DNA from: Klebsormidium nitens | Lineage: Eukaryota > Streptophyta > Klebsormidiophyceae > Klebsormidiales > Klebsormidiaceae | NCBI GenBank assembly: GCA_000708835.1 | Contig: DF237235.1 | Coordinates: 47,934-111,933 of the forward strand | Direction: 5' to 3' | Length of the DNA: 64,000 nucleotides | Part shown: positions 61,215 through 64,000 of the stretch, piece by piece | Layout: each line of letters opens with the position of its first letter | Position numbering within the stretch: the first letter of the stretch is position 1 | The notes under the pieces: generated by a model | Told to the model about the DNA's origin: nothing | Database searches by the model: none | Seen by the model: only the letters and a program-made list of their open reading frames with translations | Made by a program: the position numbers and the translations under genes

Positions 61215-62139
61215 AGCGAAACCTACGGAAGTAAGCATACAAGGGTGAGATGCTTTTGCACTAAGTCAAATGCTGAGATTGAGACATAGATATAGGAGTC
61301 GCATATATCTGTCTCGCACAAGCATTGGATGCCTTTATTGAACTATACCATGACGCTCTGTGGCTAGCTGCTGGCAAAGGTGGTTCTCTGGAGCATCATT
61401 TACAAATAGACTTGTTCACATTGCAGCTCTTTTCGTACACAAGCTGGGGAACTTAGTAGTCTAGTCGTCTGAGATAGGTCCTGAATTCACCTGTAAATTG
61501 TGACGGGGCAAAGTAATGCACGATGATGGTTATGGTAACCACGTGTGTATACACGTGTAAAGTAGCATGTATAGTACATGCCGACGGTGACTGGATACGT
61601 GGATTGCTGGCCACGCACACAAGAGCTCTGACATGCAGCTTTGCTCAGAATACGTCATGAGGTACGTACATCGAACTTGAAACATGGTATGTTGCAAAAT
61701 TGCGCCCGTGGTCCGGCCCATCGAATTAGATATTTCAACTTGTGAGATGCACTTACGTATATATATGCTCACGCGCTTATATGACGGTAGTATGTAGGAC
61801 ACGTTTTGGTTCATTCTGCTTATATCGGGGGCCGCCGCGCTAGGGCCCCAGTACCGGCACTGCATGGTATGATGCAATCTATGATTTCGTACATAACAGC
61901 CTCTCTCAGTGTTGCCAGAGCTTGAAAGGACCACAAATAATACCATTTGGCCGTTCAATATCTGCAGGCACACAAGCTTGAGTATTCAAACATACAAGCA
62001 AGTGCATCGTATGCTTTTTCTTCTATTGAGGCCAGTCTCCGATTCTTCATGCCATGACGATGCTCGGAGAAACAACTTTGTAAGGAGCACGTTCGTGGTT
62101 AGTGTCTGACATAGTGTCTGTCTTACTTTGCAACTCGTG
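61215..62139. other. Convergent intergenic region, YRDC / Asterix
   Basis: AT-rich, with GCTAGCT near 61365 and TATATATG near 61760. A 147-codon minus-strand frame (61530-61973) has odd composition and no family features. Nothing else is supported. Confidence 0.5.
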
Positions 62140-63714
62140 TCAACCCGCCTGACCTGGAGGCCTCATAAAGTAGTTCATGAGAATGCCCATGACGCCAAAC
62201 CTGCAACAGACAAGGACGCAGTCTGTGAACCAATCAAGGGACAGAGTTCTCAAATCACGCTCTAAACCCAGAAGTTGTAGACCAGGTTCCGTGCTCACTG
62301 CTTGCAAAGTTCCTTCGTTCTATGAATACGCACCGCAACTTTCACACGATTCTCCATTTACTCCCTGGAGACCGGAGCCCCCCTTGCAAAAGGTCTTGAC
62401 TGCATCGCCAGCCTGTCCAAATACTCCAGCTTTGATTGAGCCTTGGGATAGTAGATTATTCGCGCCTGAGATGATGGAAGCAAACCGAGTAGGTAGGATA
62501 GCATCTGTAATCACTCCCCAGAGACACGGATCGCATTGGTAACTAGGGTGATGCATCTTCAGCCCGTCCACATCATTCAATCTGGAGATCGAGCCTCAGT
62601 TGATGGAAGAGCACCAAGTGGCAAGGAAGAGAAACTTACGAGATCCCTGGAATAATTTGCTTCATCTCCTGCTCCATGTACCTTATGTTTGCAAGGGCTG
62701 CCGCGGAGAAGAAGAAGGATATCCACGTAAAGATTTTCATCTGCATACATAGAACAGGAGGCTTAATCAGTAAGATAAATCGGGAGTCTTCAATGACATT
62801 ACTTGAAGAAGAGAGTTGCTTAATAATCATCAATTCGGTCGGCCACGCGTGAGCAATTCCACCAGAACAGGTGAGCCATAATATGGGAGAGGTGTTGAAT
62901 CAACCTTTCATAAAAGTCTTGTCAGCTGAAAGAAAGATGCGCAAGCAATTAGGCTAGTGGGCTGCTTTTCAACTGGTCACCAGTGGACTAAACAACATGA
63001 AAGGAAACTTTATACTGCATATTTCAAACAATCCGGGGGAAACGAAATGGAAATCGTAACCGGACCTGCAAACCATGATCAAGCGAGCAGAGTGCGATGG
63101 CTCGGACAGGGGTCTAGTGGTACAGCATATGGCTAGAAAAAAGTGATCACAGCATGATGTTCCAAGCTCTGCTGTGACGAGGAAGTGAGGAATCCTTTGC
63201 AAAGAATGCAGAGGGGAGGAAGTATGGGGCACTGCATCACAAGCTGAGCAAAGAGTCCAGGCTGTCTGATCAACGCACTCTTCTTGGGGGGAGAAATTTG
63301 CAGATGAAGCAACTAAGCGAGTGTCCAACTAAACAGAATGCAACTTTCACAACTTGCATTGCCTTCGTCAAACTCCCAGAACAGTTTCCCAAAGTCCCTT
63401 GGGAAGAAGGTGATCAACTCCACAACAAGTTACAGACCAACGCTTGCCCTCCCAAACCCTAATTCTGGCAGACACCAAACATGTTCGTTAGCTGGTTACC
63501 AGCAATTCATGAGCTGAACAAGAAGAAGCAACGGCAGCTCAATATATACCCGAATCAGAATGCCGAAAACCCCCGTTAGAATCGCAAGGAGCCCGAACCA
63601 GCTCGGAGGCAGGTCCTCCTCCTTGATCTTGGGTGCTTTATATGGGACCGCAGCGCTTGGATCTCGAGGGTCAGCAGCAGATGAAAACGATGCTGATCTC
63701 GACGAGGGGGCCAT
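62140..63714 (-). CDS. Asterix (WDR83OS) homologue, PAT complex subunit
   Basis: Small ER membrane protein that, with CCDC47, forms the PAT complex chaperoning multipass proteins at the translocon. Three exons, 63550-63714, 62640-62740 and 62140-62200, encode 108 residues (human 106). The cytosolic N-terminus has DPRDPSAAVPYKAP, matching the family's DPRRPNKVLRYKPP. Three hydrophobic segments follow: WFGLLAILTGVFGILIR (about 39-55), FTWISFFFSAAALANI (about 59-74) and FGVMGILMNYFM (about 90-101). EQEMKQIIPG corresponds to the DTKQMMSSF region before the last helix. The exon-1 donor (GTATAT) is weak but frame and family alignment support it. The C-terminus ends PPGQAG rather than the animal TPPW. 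Confidence 0.92.
63454..63462. promoter_or_regulatory. Telo-box AAACCCTAA (Asterix intron 1)
   Basis: Exact motif about 90 bp into the first intron of Asterix, on the transcription-proximal side. Confidence 0.45.
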
Positions 63715-64000
63715 CCTTTCTAAGTTCCCTTAACCAGACAATTCTTGCAGACACCGGTTTACATAGCATTCAATGATGCAGCCTAAGCAGATTTACCCCA
63801 GCTGCTCCCCGCACTTAAAGCCCAAACCTTAAAGAACCTTGCAATGAATTGTCACTACCCTGCTGGATGTTGGCTTTGTCTACGTATCCTAAAGCCCATC
63901 GCCAGCGGCGCTGTTTTTCTAGGATACTCTTTCAGTCTTGTCACTGTCAGTTGAGTACTGAGCACGAGTCAGCGCAGCCAAAACTCTGACCGCGCACACA
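63715..64000. promoter_or_regulatory. Upstream region of the Asterix gene
   Basis: 286 bp to the right edge; it holds the Asterix 5' UTR and proximal promoter. By the alternating pattern a plus-strand gene would be expected next, outside the window. No motif is called. Confidence 0.4.

Noticed and set aside
61530-61973. 147-codon minus-strand frame between YRDC and Asterix
   Set aside because: Composition is erratic (Cys/His/Tyr-rich), with no domain or conserved neighbours; likely chance.
1-64000. CRISPR arrays, operons, phage or insertion sequences, tRNA genes
   Set aside because: The window is spliced eukaryotic nuclear DNA; no spacer-repeat arrays, bacterial-style gene packing or convincing tRNA cloverleaf was seen.

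Overview
This is a nuclear window from a gene-dense eukaryote. It holds 12 protein-coding genes, almost all with many short introns, and no bacterial or phage features. The gene set suggests a streptophyte (green-plant lineage) that still makes motile cells. The plant signs are a plant-type aromatic amino-acid decarboxylase, a PP6 phosphatase catalytic subunit closest to the plant FyPP type, a PM-ANT1-like carrier and AAACCCTAA telo-boxes. The motility signs are the ciliary genes IFT54 and DNAAF5. Spacing of about 5 kb per gene and mixed GC would fit a streptophyte alga such as Klebsormidium, but that is inference. Gene models were built by hand: each internal junction was chosen on a splice consensus plus frame continuity, and each complete model has a coding length divisible by three.

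Layout, left to right: aromatic amino-acid decarboxylase (-, cut at the left edge); a poly(A)-tailed retroposon with a 15-bp target-site duplication; PM-ANT1/ADP-ATP-carrier-like gene (-); POLE3/DPB4 histone-fold protein (+); DnaJ-type zinc-finger protein, probably organellar (-); IFT54 (+); C9orf85/DUF2039 protein (-); PP6 catalytic subunit (+); a 1,493-residue SAM-domain coiled-coil protein not matched to a named family (-); DNAAF5/HEATR2 (+); splicing factor CWC15 (-); YRDC/Sua5 threonylcarbamoyl-AMP synthase (+); Asterix/WDR83OS PAT-complex subunit (-). From the carrier rightwards, eleven... and with the last gene twelve-minus-one consecutive genes alternate strand without exception, giving five divergent gene pairs with 0.8-1.3 kb shared upstream regions and five convergent intervals.

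Functionally most genes are housekeeping (replication, splicing, tRNA modification, phosphatase, membrane-protein biogenesis). IFT54, DNAAF5 and possibly the SAM/coiled-coil protein (head-to-head with DNAAF5) form a ciliary component.

The most unusual signal is in the introns. In four genes (IFT54, the SAM gene, DNAAF5, YRDC) the edge of an exon with its splice site has been tandemly copied into the neighbouring intron: 5' exon edges upstream, 3' exon edges downstream. The copies are decayed and the copy joined to the rest of the exon is intact. Other notable items are a ~325-bp near-perfect foldback in a SAM-gene intron, a chain of perfect small hairpins at the retroposon 3' end, and a large excess of the palindrome TGACGTCA.
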